A stretch of 64,000 nt of DNA from an uncultured Acidimicrobiaceae bacterium (GCA_947259365.1 CAMYMC010000046.1:1-64000); one strand, 5' to 3'; shown: positions 32,688 through 41,906, numbered from the stretch's first letter. Numbers and translations are program-made. The notes: generated by a model not told the origin, from the sequence alone.

Positions 32688-33541
32688 TCCTCGACCCCCA
32701 ACAAGCCCGAGGGCCGCATCAGGATGGTCACCGCGGCCGCGAGGAGGAGGATGACGAGGGACATGAAGGTCCCGATCACGTCGGCGGCGATGACGTTGAC
32801 GATTCCGAGGATGATGCCCGCGAGGAGCGCTCCCGAGACGCTGCCGAGGCCGCCGACGACGGTGACGATGAGGGCGAGCACGGTGATTCCGAACCCGGCT
32901 TGCACGTCCACCGAGACGACCATGGACCGGGTCACGGCCACCAGCGCGGCGAGAACGCCGCTGAGCACGAGGATCAGCCGGAGCATCCGCGCCGGGTCGA
33001 TCCCGACGAGTCGGGCCCCTTCCTCGTCCTCGATGACCGACCGCACCGCTCGACCCAGGGCGGTGAATCTGAAGAAGGAGAAGAGCGCGGCAAACGCCAC
33101 GAGCGTGATCGCCGACGCCAGCAGGCTTCCCCGCCGCATCGGAACGCCCAGGATCTCGATGGCGCCACCTCCGATGAAGAGGCTCAAGGACCGACCCGGG
33201 TAACGCCAGTTCAAGAAGCCGTCGACGATGAAGGCCACACCGAGCGTGAGGAGCAGGCTCAACAGCACCCGGGCCTCCCCCTGGAGGCGGTAGACCGGGC
33301 GCAGAATCGTCAGATCGAGGAACAACCCGACCACTCCGCCGACGAGGAGCGCGAGCCCGGCCGCGGGCAGGACGGGCAGACCGGCGTCCATTCCGAACGC
33401 CAACGCGACGGCGGAGATGACCGCGATCTGCCCGTGGGCCAGGTTGAGCACACCTCCGAGGCCGTAGACCAGGGTGAGCCCGGCGGCCCACAGGCCGAGC
33501 TGGATGCCGAAGACGATCCCGTCGAGGACGTTGGCGATCAT
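32684..33541 (-). CDS. livH: Branched-chain-type ABC transporter permease, LivH family
   Basis: A 285-residue membrane protein with the LivH N terminus GIVFGIQLGLWAAGLTLVYGL, the NLAHGQ motif (VLNLAHGQIAVI) and the VVGGLGSVSGALLAGI signature near the C terminus. These are standard for the permease that pairs with LivM in HAAT-family importers. The ATG at 33541 overlaps the livF stop in ATGA. Eight or so transmembrane helices are visible. No unusual residues were seen. Confidence 0.95.
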   Translation of the reverse strand: MIANVLDGIVFGIQLGLWAAGLTLVYGLGGVLNLAHGQIAVISAVALAFGMDAGLPVLPAAGLALLVGGVVGLFLDLTILRPVYRLQGEARVLLSLLLTLGVAFIVDGFLNWRYPGRSLSLFIGGGAIEILGVPMRRGSLLASAITLVAFAALFSFFRFTALGRAVRSVIEDEEGARLVGIDPARMLRLILVLSGVLAALVAVTRSMVVSVDVQAGFGITVLALIVTVVGGLGSVSGALLAGIILGIVNVIAADVIGTFMSLVILLLAAAVTILMRPSGLLGVEE

Positions 33542-34236
33542 GTGATCCCCAGGTAGGCGCGGCGCACGTCGGGATCGTCGGCGAGCTCGGCAGAGGTCCC
33601 TTGGGTGCGAATGCGACCGTTCTCGAGCACGTAGCCGCGGTCGCTGAACGCCATGGCCAGCGGTACCTGCTGCTCGGCAACCAACACCGTCAGCCCCCGA
33701 TCCCGCAGCGCACTCAGCGCCTCGTACGCCTCGGCGGCCAGCTTCGGGGCGAGTCCGGTGGTGGGTTCGTCGAGCACGATGAGCCTGGGATCGGCCATCA
33801 GTGCCCGACCCACGGCCAGCATCTGCTGTTCGCCCCCGCTCATCGTCCCCGCTCTCTGGCGTCGCCGCTCGGCGAGCCGGGGGAACAGGTCCATCACGAG
33901 CTCCGTCGTCCCCGGATCGGGACGGCCGGGATACGCCCCGAGCGCCAGGTTCTCCTGGACCGTCATCCGGGGAAAGAGCCGGCGCTCGGCGGGGACGAAA
34001 CTGATCCCGAGGCGCACGATGCGCTGTGCCGGTACCCCGGTGATGCCCGCCCCCTCGTATCGCACTTCGCCGGACGACGGAGCGAGCAGGCCGACCACGG
34101 AGCGGAACAACGTCGTCTTCCCGGCACCGTTCGAGCCGATGATCATCACCGCCTCACCGGGATCGACGTGGAACGAGACGTCCTCGACGACGTCGTTGCC
34201 CTCGTAACCGGCGGCGAGCCCGGTGACCTCAAGCAT
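33538..34236 (-). CDS. livF: Branched-chain-type ABC transporter ATPase, LivF family
   Basis: A 232-residue ATPase with Walker A IGSNGAGKTTLFR, signature TMSGGEQQMLAVGRAL, Walker B RLIVLDEPTTGL and the late histidine region replaced by VLVAEQQVPLA as in LivF. The Q-loop is in GISFVPAERRLFPRMTV, typical of the LivF branch. It overlaps livG by 8 bases at its start and livH by four bases at its stop. It forms the nucleotide-binding heterodimer with LivG. Confidence 0.95.
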   Translation of the reverse strand: MLEVTGLAAGYEGNDVVEDVSFHVDPGEAVMIIGSNGAGKTTLFRSVVGLLAPSSGEVRYEGAGITGVPAQRIVRLGISFVPAERRLFPRMTVQENLALGAYPGRPDPGTTELVMDLFPRLAERRRQRAGTMSGGEQQMLAVGRALMADPRLIVLDEPTTGLAPKLAAEAYEALSALRDRGLTVLVAEQQVPLAMAFSDRGYVLENGRIRTQGTSAELADDPDVRRAYLGIT

Positions 34237-34972
34237 CGACGACGCCGTCCGTACCCAGATACGCTTCGATCACCGATTCGTCCCGCATGACCATCGCGGG
34301 CTGTCCCTCTGCCAGGACCCGCCCGAAGTCGAGCACGAGGACGCGTTCGGCCAAGTTCACGACCGCCTGCATGACGTGTTCCACCCAGACGATGGTCACG
34401 CCGAGCTGATCGCGGATCGTTCGCACCATCTCGATCGATGAGCGCAGCTCGGCATCGTTGAGACCGGCCATCACCTCGTCGAGGAGGAGGAGGCGGGGCC
34501 GACCAGACAGCGCCCGCGCCAGCTCGAGGAAGCGCTGCTCGTGGAGGTTGAGGTTTCCGACGTGGTCGTCACGCCGATCGTCGAGACCGACGAGCGCGAG
34601 CATCTCGTTGCCGATCTGTAGCGCGACGTCTTCGTCGTGCCCACCGGTCGCCAGGCCGAACATGGCGCCGACGGCCGCGTTCTCCAGCACGGACATCGTC
34701 GGAAACGGGCGCGGGGTCTGTTGCACCATGGCGACGCCGAGCTTGCGCATCCGATGGCTCGATTGGCCTGTGACGTTCGTCCCGTCGACGTGGATCGTGC
34801 CCCGGGTCGGCGCTTCGAGGCCGACGATCAGGCCGAGCAGTGTGCTCTTCCCGGCGCCGTTGGGGCCGACGACGGCGAGAATCTCGCCCTCGTCGGCCCC
34901 CAGCGTCACCCCGTCGACGGCGGGCAAGCCGCCGTACGACTTCCCGACCTCGTTCAGCTCGAGAAGGGGCAC
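34229..34972 (-). CDS. livG: Branched-chain-type ABC transporter ATPase, LivG family
   Basis: A 247-residue ATPase starting VPLLELNEVGKSYGGLPAVDGVTL, with Walker A VGPNGAGKSTLLG, Q-loop VQQTPRPFPTMSV and Walker B RLLLLDEVMAGLND. The ABC signature is NLNLHEQRFLELARAL, in which the usual LSxGE core is changed to NLHEQ; similar changes occur in some LivG proteins, so activity is still expected. The GTG at 34972 gives the family length; a longer in-frame extension would overlap livK. It starts 11 bases after livK. Translation may depend on coupling because the SD is weak. Confidence 0.9.
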   Translation of the reverse strand: MPLLELNEVGKSYGGLPAVDGVTLGADEGEILAVVGPNGAGKSTLLGLIVGLEAPTRGTIHVDGTNVTGQSSHRMRKLGVAMVQQTPRPFPTMSVLENAAVGAMFGLATGGHDEDVALQIGNEMLALVGLDDRRDDHVGNLNLHEQRFLELARALSGRPRLLLLDEVMAGLNDAELRSSIEMVRTIRDQLGVTIVWVEHVMQAVVNLAERVLVLDFGRVLAEGQPAMVMRDESVIEAYLGTDGVVDA

Positions 34973-34982
34973 CTCGTCGCGA

Positions 34983-36299
34983 TTAGGGGACGTACGGCTC
35001 GAGCGCTTCGGCCTGGACCAGCAGGTCGAACCACCAGTCACCGGCGTCGTTCACGCCTTCCGGAGCGGGCCCCTCGTTGACGGTGGTGAAGATCGGGCGG
35101 GCCTCGGCCAGCTCACCCCACTCGGTCCACTCCAACGTGTAGGCGTGTCCCGGCACCTCGAAGGAGTTGGCATGCATGTACTCGGCAATCGCCGTCGGGT
35201 CGTCGCCGACCGCGCCCACCGCCTCGGCGACCATCATCACGATGCCGTATCCGGCGACGGCGTCATCCGACATGAACTGGTTGTCCGAGAACGCCAGGTA
35301 ACGCTTCGCCAGATCCTGGTAGGCGTCGCTGAAGTAGTCGGCGCAGCCGAAGTCGGAGTAGCGCCCGATCGCGAGCTGCTGCAGGCCGCCGACCACCAGA
35401 TCAGGCGGCGTCCAGGCGCCGGTGACCGGCACGTTGCCCGCCAGGTCTGCCGACAGCGTGACGATCGATGCATTGCCCGGCGGGTGGCCGGTCGCCATGA
35501 TCATCTCGGCACCGGCATCAGCCACGGCCCGGACGAACGGCGTGAAGTCGGTCGTCGGGGGGACCGGTGCGACCTGGATCTCGCCGATGTCGACACCAGA
35601 GCCCGCGAACGTGTTCTCCACCGCCGACTTGACGGCCTGTCCCCAGGCGTAGTCGGCAACGATCACGCCGACATTGGTGATGCCCTGCTGCTGGGCGTAC
35701 TGAAGCACGGGCCCGGCCACCATGGGTGCCGCCGGCAGACACGTACGGAAGGTGTAGCGGCTGTCCGCCGTGAGCGCGGCCTGGGTGCCCGACTTCACGA
35801 GGAAGTACGGCACCTGCAGCGTCTCGGCCACCGCCGCCACCGGGGCGCCGACACCGCTCGAGATGGTGCCGCCGATGGCGACCACGCCGTCCTCGACGAG
35901 TCGCTCGAAGCGGTCGGCGCCGATGTCGGCGTCGTTCTCCGAGTCCTGCTCGAGAAGCTCGAGCATGCGGCCGCCGACGCCGCCGGCAGCGTTGATCTCA
36001 TCCACCGCCAGCCGCATTCCGTCGCGCACGTTCACGCCCCACGGGGTGAAGGTCGACGTCAGATCGGTCAGCATGCCGATCTTGATCGGGGACGTGTCGA
36101 CCGGTGCAGCTGTCGTCGCCGGAGCGGCCGTCGTCGCCGGAGCCTCCGTCGTCGCCGGAGCTGCGGTGGTCGCCGGGGCCGCCGTCGTCGCCGGCGCCGC
36201 CGTCGTCGGTGTGGCATCATCGTCGTCCCCGCAGGCCGCCACCACCAGGGCAAACGCCAGCATCACGCCCAGCACCTTGAACTTCGAACGTCTTCGCAT
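34983..36299 (-). CDS. livK: Branched-chain-type ABC transporter substrate-binding lipoprotein, LivK family
   Basis: A 438-residue exported protein. Signal peptide MRRRSKFKVLGVMLAFALVV ends with AACGDDDD, lipobox Cys23, then about 45 residues of TTAAP-type linker and a type-I periplasmic-binding domain (IKIGMLTDLTSTFTPWG, GGVGGRMLELLEQDSE, VKSGTQAALTADSRYTFR). The ATG at 36299 has a GGGAGGGAG site. It is the first gene of the liv operon and is divergent from the dimethylglycine dehydrogenase-like gene. Ligand specificity cannot be read from the sequence; the pairing with an N-methyl amine oxidase suggests a methylated amine or amino acid. Confidence 0.93.
   Translation of the reverse strand: MRRRSKFKVLGVMLAFALVVAACGDDDDATPTTAAPATTAAPATTAAPATTEAPATTAAPATTAAPVDTSPIKIGMLTDLTSTFTPWGVNVRDGMRLAVDEINAAGGVGGRMLELLEQDSENDADIGADRFERLVEDGVVAIGGTISSGVGAPVAAVAETLQVPYFLVKSGTQAALTADSRYTFRTCLPAAPMVAGPVLQYAQQQGITNVGVIVADYAWGQAVKSAVENTFAGSGVDIGEIQVAPVPPTTDFTPFVRAVADAGAEMIMATGHPPGNASIVTLSADLAGNVPVTGAWTPPDLVVGGLQQLAIGRYSDFGCADYFSDAYQDLAKRYLAFSDNQFMSDDAVAGYGIVMMVAEAVGAVGDDPTAIAEYMHANSFEVPGHAYTLEWTEWGELAEARPIFTTVNEGPAPEGVNDAGDWWFDLLVQAEALEPYVP
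36109..36214 (-). repeat. In-gene repeat encoding a TTAAP/ATTEAP lipoprotein linker
   Basis: Six to seven tandem 15-base units of the GCCGTCGTCGCCGGA type encode ATTAAP or ATTEAP pentapeptide-like repeats just after the LivK lipobox. The unit is nearly the same as in the binding protein at 23160, suggesting a clade-wide linker style. It is a coding repeat, not an array. Confidence 0.85.
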
Positions 36300-36435
36300 T
36301 TCTCCCTCCCGAATGTCCCGGGCAGTGCGTGACTGCTCGTATCTGTCTTCACACGCCGGGCCAGCCTTCCGACCGACCGACGGCGTGGCGCAGCATACCG
36401 CCGGGCCTTCCGACATTGCCGGGCTGGGCGTTGGA

Positions 36436-36464
36436 GCGGGGAAGACCGGCGCTAGCTTCCCCGC
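36436..36464. promoter_or_regulatory. Perfect inverted repeat before the dehydrogenase-GcvT fusion gene
   Basis: GCGGGGAAG (36436-36444) and CTTCCCCGC (36456-36464) form perfect 9-base arms around an 11-base centre. The element ends 13 bases before the ATG, directly ahead of the GGGAGGTGA ribosome-binding site, so it could be an operator or an mRNA hairpin controlling ribosome access. Upstream, two direct copies of a CGCCGGGCC...CCTTCCGAC block lie at about 36354 and 36400. Confidence 0.5.
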
Positions 36465-36476
36465 TAGGGAGGTGAC

Positions 36477-38966
36477 ATGTCGACGGAGGAGACCGCAGAA
36501 GCTCCGGGACCGTCTCCGGACCTCCCGGAGCGGGCCCACGTCGTCATCGTCGGCGGCGGCGTCATCGGCTCGAGCATCGCCTACCACCTTGCACAGCTCG
36601 GATGGTCCGACGTGGTATTGCTCGAACGCGACCGGCTGACGTCGGGAACCACCTGGCACGCCGCCGGCCTGGTCGCCACCTTCGGCTCGATGTCCGAGAC
36701 CTCCACCGAGATGCGGCTCTACACCCGGGACCTCTACGGCCGTCTCGAAGCCGAGACCGGCTTCGCCACCGGGTTCTCCCCGATCGGGTTCGTCGAGCTG
36801 GCCACCGAACCGGATCGACTCGAGGAGTACCGGAGGGTGGCGGCGTTCAACCGGTACTGCGGAGTCGACGTCGAGGAGGTCTCCCCATCCGAGGTCGCGG
36901 CGCTGTTCCCGGCGGCGAGGACGGACGACGTGCTCGCCGGTTTCTACGTCGCCGGTGACGGCCGCGTCAACCCGGTCGACGTCACCATGTCCCTGGCCCG
37001 GGGGGCTCGCAGCGGAGGGGTACGGATCGTCGAAAGCGTCCCGGTGACGGGGTTCCTGGTGGACCGGAGCGCCGTCGTCGGGGTGACGACGGACCACGGC
37101 GACATCGAGGCCGAGTACGTCGTCAACTGCGCGGGGATGTGGGCCCGCCAGCTCGGGGAGATTGCCGGCGTCGCCATCCCCCTCCAGGCCGCCGAGCACT
37201 ACTACCTGCTCACCGAGCCGATCGGCGGGGTATCGAGGGACTGGCCGGTGATCGAGGACCCCGCTTCGTACGGGTACTACCGGGAGGAGTCGGGTGGGCT
37301 CATGGTGGGGCTCTTCGAACCGGTGGCGGCGCCGTGGATGGTCGACGGCATCCCGGGCACGTTCTCGTTCGGTGAGCTGACCCCGGATTGGGACCGCATG
37401 GCACCGTACGTCGAGACGGCGCTGGGTCGTGTCCCGATCGCGCTGGAGACCGGGATCCGCAAGCTCTTCTGCGGTCCGGAGAGCTTCACGCCCGATCTGC
37501 AGCCGGTCGTCGGCGAGGCGCCGGAGCTGAAGAACTACTTCGTCGTCGCCGGGCTCAATTCGGTCGGGATCACGACGGGGGGTGGCCTGGGACGGATCGT
37601 TGCGCACTGGATCGCCGACGGCGACCCCGGTGTCGACGTGACCGGGTTCGACATCGACCGGCTCAGGCGGTACCAAGCCGATCCCGACTACCTGCGGGAG
37701 CGCACCGTCGAGAGCCTCGGGCTCGTGTACCGCTGCCACTACCCGACGCGGGCGATGGAGACGGCGCGAGAGGTGAAGCTGTCCCCACTCCACGACCGAC
37801 TGGCCCGGCGTGGCGCGTTCTTCAGGGAGGTGAGCGGCTGGGAGGCCCCTGATTGGTACGCCCCACCCGGTGAAGACCCGGTGGTCGAGCGGCTGTCGTG
37901 GGGGCGCCAGAACTGGTTCCCCTACTGGAGGGCGGAGCACGAGGCCGCACGCACCGGCGTCATCGTGATGGACATGTCGTTCATGTCGAAGTTCACCGTC
38001 GATGGTGCTGGAGCGGGTCCGCTGCTCGAGCGCCTGTCCGCCAACCGCGTCGACGGTGATCCCGGCGTCATCACGTACACGCAGTGGCTCAACGATCGAG
38101 GGACGATCGAGGCCGACCTCACCGTCACCAAGCTCGACGACGCCAGGTTCTGGGTCGTGGCGACCGACACCGCCCACCGCCACGTCGAGACGCGGCTGCG
38201 GCGCACCGCCGACGTCAATGGTGGCGGCGTCACGATCACCGACGTCACCGACCGGTACGCCCAGATCAACGTGCAAGGCCCCCGTTCGAGAGAGCTGCTG
38301 CAGATGGTCGCCGACGCCGACGTCTCCGGGGAGGCGTTTCCGTTCCGGGCCGCTCGGGAGATCGCGATCGGCTCCGGCGGTGTCCTGTGCGTGCGCATCA
38401 CATACGTCGGCGAGCTCGGGTACGAGCTGTACGTCCCGGCGCCGGAGGCCGCAGACGTCTACGACCGGATCGTCGCAGCGGGGCGGAGCATCGGCCTCGT
38501 CCACGCCGGGCTGAGGGCGCTCGGCAGCCTGCGCATGGAGAAGGGCTACCGGGACTACGGCCACGACATCGACAACACCGACACCGTGTTCGAGGCAGGC
38601 CTCGGCTTCGCCGTTGACCTCTCGAAGCCGGACTTCGTCGGACGCGACGCCGTGGTCGAGCAGATGGCGTCGCGGCCACCGCAGCGACGCCTCGTCCAGG
38701 TCCTCGTGCAGGATCCGGAGCCGCTGATGCATCACGGTGAGGTCGTGCACGGCAACGGGTCGCCGGTCGGGTACGTCCGCGCCGCCTCCTACGGCTTCAC
38801 CCTCGGCGGTGCCGTCGGTCTCGCCATGATCGACCCCGGCGAGCCGGTGACCCGCGAGCTTCTCGCGGACGCGGAATGGGAGGTCGACATCGCCGGGGCC
38901 CGCCACCCCGTCATCGTCTCGATCCGTCCGCTCTACGACCCCACATCCGGGCGGGTGAGGGCGTGA
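36477..38966 (+). CDS. Dimethylglycine/sarcosine dehydrogenase-like FAD oxidase-GcvT fusion
   Basis: An 829-residue fusion. Residues about 20-400 form a DAO-type FAD domain with VVIVGGGVIGSSIAYHLA and GTTWHAAGLVATFGS, the latter containing His61, the residue that carries covalent FAD in dimethylglycine and sarcosine dehydrogenases. Residues about 430-829 form an aminomethyltransferase (GcvT) domain (YTQWLNDRGTIEADLTV, GELGYELYVP, EKGYRDYGHDID) that takes the released C1 unit onto tetrahydrofolate. The enzyme would oxidatively demethylate an N-methylated glycine derivative or similar amine. The ATG follows a GGGAGGTGA site and a perfect inverted repeat. It is divergent from livK, so the liv transporter probably imports its substrate. 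Confidence 0.9.
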   Translation: MSTEETAEAPGPSPDLPERAHVVIVGGGVIGSSIAYHLAQLGWSDVVLLERDRLTSGTTWHAAGLVATFGSMSETSTEMRLYTRDLYGRLEAETGFATGFSPIGFVELATEPDRLEEYRRVAAFNRYCGVDVEEVSPSEVAALFPAARTDDVLAGFYVAGDGRVNPVDVTMSLARGARSGGVRIVESVPVTGFLVDRSAVVGVTTDHGDIEAEYVVNCAGMWARQLGEIAGVAIPLQAAEHYYLLTEPIGGVSRDWPVIEDPASYGYYREESGGLMVGLFEPVAAPWMVDGIPGTFSFGELTPDWDRMAPYVETALGRVPIALETGIRKLFCGPESFTPDLQPVVGEAPELKNYFVVAGLNSVGITTGGGLGRIVAHWIADGDPGVDVTGFDIDRLRRYQADPDYLRERTVESLGLVYRCHYPTRAMETAREVKLSPLHDRLARRGAFFREVSGWEAPDWYAPPGEDPVVERLSWGRQNWFPYWRAEHEAARTGVIVMDMSFMSKFTVDGAGAGPLLERLSANRVDGDPGVITYTQWLNDRGTIEADLTVTKLDDARFWVVATDTAHRHVETRLRRTADVNGGGVTITDVTDRYAQINVQGPRSRELLQMVADADVSGEAFPFRAAREIAIGSGGVLCVRITYVGELGYELYVPAPEAADVYDRIVAAGRSIGLVHAGLRALGSLRMEKGYRDYGHDIDNTDTVFEAGLGFAVDLSKPDFVGRDAVVEQMASRPPQRRLVQVLVQDPEPLMHHGEVVHGNGSPVGYVRAASYGFTLGGAVGLAMIDPGEPVTRELLADAEWEVDIAGARHPVIVSIRPLYDPTSGRVRA

Positions 38967-38993
38967 TCCGGCGGCGGCGTCACCGGCGCCGCG

Positions 38994-41639
38994 TCACCCG
39001 ATCGCCAGCATCGGCACGTTGCGGTGCCCGTTCCTCAAGCCTTCGAGGTCGAAGGCCACCTCTCCGCCGACCTGACGGTCGAGCAAGGCCGTCGCCTGCG
39101 CCACGGTGAGTGGCTCGGCGAAGAAGAACCCCTGGCCGACCTCGCACCCGAGCTCTCGCACCCGGTCGAGCTGCGCCGCCGTCTCGATTCCCTCGACGAC
39201 GGTGTCGAGCCCGAGCTGGCGGCTGAGGCCGACGATCGTCGACACGAACGGGGACGCGTCGTCCTCGTCGGTGAGGCCCTCGACGAAGAGCCGGTCGATC
39301 TTCAGGATGTCGACCGGAAGGGTGTGGAGCCAGCCCAGCGAGGAGTAGCCGGTACCGAAGTCGTCGATGGCGAGGCGGACCCCGAGGGCTTTCAGCTCCC
39401 GAAGCCGTGCCGGGTCCGCGTGCATCATGGCCGTCTCGGTGATCTCGACGACGAGCGCGCCGGGGTCGACGCGTTCCTCCAAGAGGGCTCGGCCTACGGC
39501 CTCCACGATACGCGGATCCTCGAGCTGCTTCGCGGAGAGGTTGAACGTGACCTCGAAGTCGTCCGAGTAGCCGAGCATACGCTGCCACTCTTTGCACTGG
39601 TGCACCGATGCCCGCAACGCCCATCTCCCGATGGAGTGGATGAGACCGGTCTGCTCGGCGAAGGGGATGAACGCCCCCGGCGTGATCCACCCCTTCCGGG
39701 CATGCTGCCAGCGGAGGAGAGATTCGAAGCCGATGACGCGCCCGGTGGCCAGCTCGACGATCGGCTGGTAACGGAGGTCGAGCTGCTCGCGATCGATGGC
39801 GGCGTCGAGGTCGGCGCGGAGCTGGAGCTGCGCGACCACCTCCTGGTGCATCGTCGACTCGAACACCCGGAACCTGCCCTTGCCGGCGCGCTTGGCTGCG
39901 TACATCGCAGCGTCGGCATCCCGGAGTACCTGGTCGGCCGTGTCCCCGTGCGTGGCGAGCGCGATCCCCATGCTGGCGTTGGTCCCGATCTCCCTGCCCC
40001 CGATCGAGAACGTCATTCCAAGCCCGGTGAGCACCCGCTCGGCCACAGTGATGGCATCGTCGGGGCCGGAGAGGTCTTCGAGGAGCACCCCGAACTCGTC
40101 CCCACCGAGGCGGGCGATGGTGTCCTCCGGCCGGCAGCTGTGGCGCATCCGGTCGGCAACGGCCTTCAGCAGCTCGTCACCGGCGGCGTGACCGAGGCTG
40201 TCGTTGACGTCTTTGAAGTCGTCGACGTCCACGAAGAGGACGCCGACCTTGTGACCGGTGCGCCTTGTTCGCTGGATGGCGTGGAAGACCTGCTCGCCGA
40301 ACAGGGTCCGATTGGCGAGCCCCGTGAGTCCGTCGTGGAGCGCCTGGTGACGGAGCTCTTCCTTGAGCTCGGTCAGTTCCACGAGCGAGTCCTCGAGACG
40401 CCCGTTCTCGACGGCGACACCGACGTGGCCGGCAAGCGAGCCGAGGAGCTCGAGGTCGTCCTTCGCAAACGCACCAGCCTCACCGGCGGGGTTGGCGACG
40501 ACGATGATCCCGGCGAGTCGTTCACCGGCCTGGATCGGCGCGACCATCGCCACGGTGATCCGCAAACGCCGCTCCCCGGCCGACGACAGCATCGGCGTGA
40601 GAGGGCGGTGCAGGAACGCCTCGCCCGATTCCGCCCTGTCCCACACGTCGTGCCAGCGCCGGACGTCGGCCGGCTCCATCGCCGCCACGTGGTCGTCCGG
40701 GCCCACGATCGTCCGGTACGCGCGGCCGTCGGAGCCGAGATCGAGGACGATCTCGCAGAACTGCGCGTCGAACATCCCCCCGGCGTGCCGGGCGGAGGCA
40801 ACGAGGGCCGACTCGACGTGCGGCGACTCGTGCAACGCCCGCATCGCCTCGTAGAGCGCCTTGAGCCGCACCCGCTCGTGCCGGGACGCGACGTACGACC
40901 GGTACACGATGTAGAGCGCGGCGGCGGGGACGAGGCCGACGACGCCGGCCGCCGGGGCGACGAACACGGCATGGACGATGACCACACCGAGCCCGGTGTT
41001 GAGCAGCGTGGCCGCAGCTGAGAACCCGAACGCCTCGAGCCGCTCCCGTGGCGTGAGACGCGGTCCGGTCGACCGGTTGACGAGGTCCTCCGCCGCCTGA
41101 CGCACGGTCAACGCCGCCAGCGCCGCCGCCGTGGCGAGAAGCCATCCCGCCGAGCCGAGCAGATCGCTTCCCGCCGGAGCGAGGGCGATGGCAAGCACCG
41201 CGACGACCGCCTGGAGAAGCTGACCCCCCACGATTCCCAGCCGTACCTCGAGCCGCCGGTTCCGGACCGTCGCCGCGAACGCAACGGCGCCGGCTCCCCG
41301 TGCTGCGAGGAAGGCGGTCGGCGGGAGTGTGAGCAACCCGACGACGAGCGGAACGGCCGTCATCGACACCGTGTGCACGTCGCGACCCTGCCGGAGCCTG
41401 ACGACGAGGTGCTCGGCAACGAGGAAGGCAATGGCGAAGACCCAGAACGGGGCCGAGGGCCCGATGGGGACCGGCCATTCCTGCAGGGCCCAGGCGAGAC
41501 CGCACGCCGCTCCCACCCCGCCGAGTGCGAGCACGACGTGGGCGAGGAGAGGAAGCGCGGAACGCGACGAGCGAGGACGGCGGACGTGGCGGCGCGCCCG
41601 GCGGGGCGCCGAACTCGATCTGCCCGCAACGCCGGTCAC
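38994..41639 (-). CDS. Membrane GAF-GGDEF-EAL cyclic-di-GMP signalling protein
   Basis: An 881-residue protein. Residues about 28-250 hold six to eight hydrophobic segments of a MASE-like sensor; about 270-420 form a GAF domain; 430-595 a GGDEF domain with intact GGDEF at 512-516 and an I-site RPED five residues before it; 600-860 an EAL domain with ESLLRW (639-644) in place of EALLR, and IDDFGTGYSSL. Both synthase and phosphodiesterase sites look intact, so it may be bifunctional with product inhibition. The start is a GTG at 41639 with GGAGAGG nine bases before it. A long nested hairpin lies immediately upstream. No obvious functional link with its neighbours. Confidence 0.93.
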   Translation of the reverse strand: MTGVAGRSSSAPRRARRHVRRPRSSRSALPLLAHVVLALGGVGAACGLAWALQEWPVPIGPSAPFWVFAIAFLVAEHLVVRLRQGRDVHTVSMTAVPLVVGLLTLPPTAFLAARGAGAVAFAATVRNRRLEVRLGIVGGQLLQAVVAVLAIALAPAGSDLLGSAGWLLATAAALAALTVRQAAEDLVNRSTGPRLTPRERLEAFGFSAAATLLNTGLGVVIVHAVFVAPAAGVVGLVPAAALYIVYRSYVASRHERVRLKALYEAMRALHESPHVESALVASARHAGGMFDAQFCEIVLDLGSDGRAYRTIVGPDDHVAAMEPADVRRWHDVWDRAESGEAFLHRPLTPMLSSAGERRLRITVAMVAPIQAGERLAGIIVVANPAGEAGAFAKDDLELLGSLAGHVGVAVENGRLEDSLVELTELKEELRHQALHDGLTGLANRTLFGEQVFHAIQRTRRTGHKVGVLFVDVDDFKDVNDSLGHAAGDELLKAVADRMRHSCRPEDTIARLGGDEFGVLLEDLSGPDDAITVAERVLTGLGMTFSIGGREIGTNASMGIALATHGDTADQVLRDADAAMYAAKRAGKGRFRVFESTMHQEVVAQLQLRADLDAAIDREQLDLRYQPIVELATGRVIGFESLLRWQHARKGWITPGAFIPFAEQTGLIHSIGRWALRASVHQCKEWQRMLGYSDDFEVTFNLSAKQLEDPRIVEAVGRALLEERVDPGALVVEITETAMMHADPARLRELKALGVRLAIDDFGTGYSSLGWLHTLPVDILKIDRLFVEGLTDEDDASPFVSTIVGLSRQLGLDTVVEGIETAAQLDRVRELGCEVGQGFFFAEPLTVAQATALLDRQVGGEVAFDLEGLRNGHRNVPMLAIG

Positions 41640-41655
41640 GTGCGGCCTCTCCGCT

Positions 41656-41703
41656 CGACGGAACTCCTGGTTGTTCTTCGAAAGAAGGCGGCGTTCCGTC
41701 GAG
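41656..41703 (-). promoter_or_regulatory. Nested hairpin in the 5' leader of the GGDEF-EAL gene
   Basis: Perfect 11-base outer arms CTCGACGGAAC (41654-41664 on the plus strand) and GTTCCGTCGAG (41693-41703) enclose an inner TTCTT-CGA-AAGAA stem. The structure ends about 15 bases before the GTG start on the minus strand and abuts the ribosome-binding site. It does not match the GEMM c-di-GMP riboswitch core, so I call it only a structured leader or operator. Confidence 0.5.
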
Positions 41704-41805
41704 GAGCAAATGTGGGGCGCACACGGGGACTAGTCCGCCCCACCGTGTTCCGAGACGGGCCCCGACGGGACCGGACCACCCGGACATGAGACCCCCGAAC
41801 CCAGG

Positions 41806-41849
41806 GCCATATGGCTCTATGCAGTCTCATGCCTCTATTAGAAACTGCA
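41806..41849. promoter_or_regulatory. Candidate operator/promoter region of the PocR-SQR operon
   Basis: A perfect palindrome GCCATATGGC (41806-41815) is followed by TGCAGT (41820-41825) and ACTGCA (41844-41849), an inverted repeat with 18 bases between, and by two CTCTAT direct repeats. The segment is markedly AT-richer than the genes around it. It lies 58-101 bases before the regulator's ATG, so it may be a site for the regulator itself. Confidence 0.5.
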
Positions 41850-41906
41850 CAAGAAGGCAGAGAACTGTATGAGCTGGCAGATGATGCGCAGGAAGGATGC
41901 CTTGGC

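Noticed and set aside
36300-38906. Minus-strand extension of the LivK reading frame to more than 1300 residues
   Set aside because: The extension has no start signal and lies antisense to the dehydrogenase-GcvT fusion; the ATG at 36299 with a strong ribosome-binding site and signal peptide is the real start.
41654-41703. c-di-GMP (GEMM) riboswitch before the GGDEF-EAL gene
   Set aside because: The core GEMM sequence and tetraloop-receptor pattern are absent; only a simple nested stem is visible.
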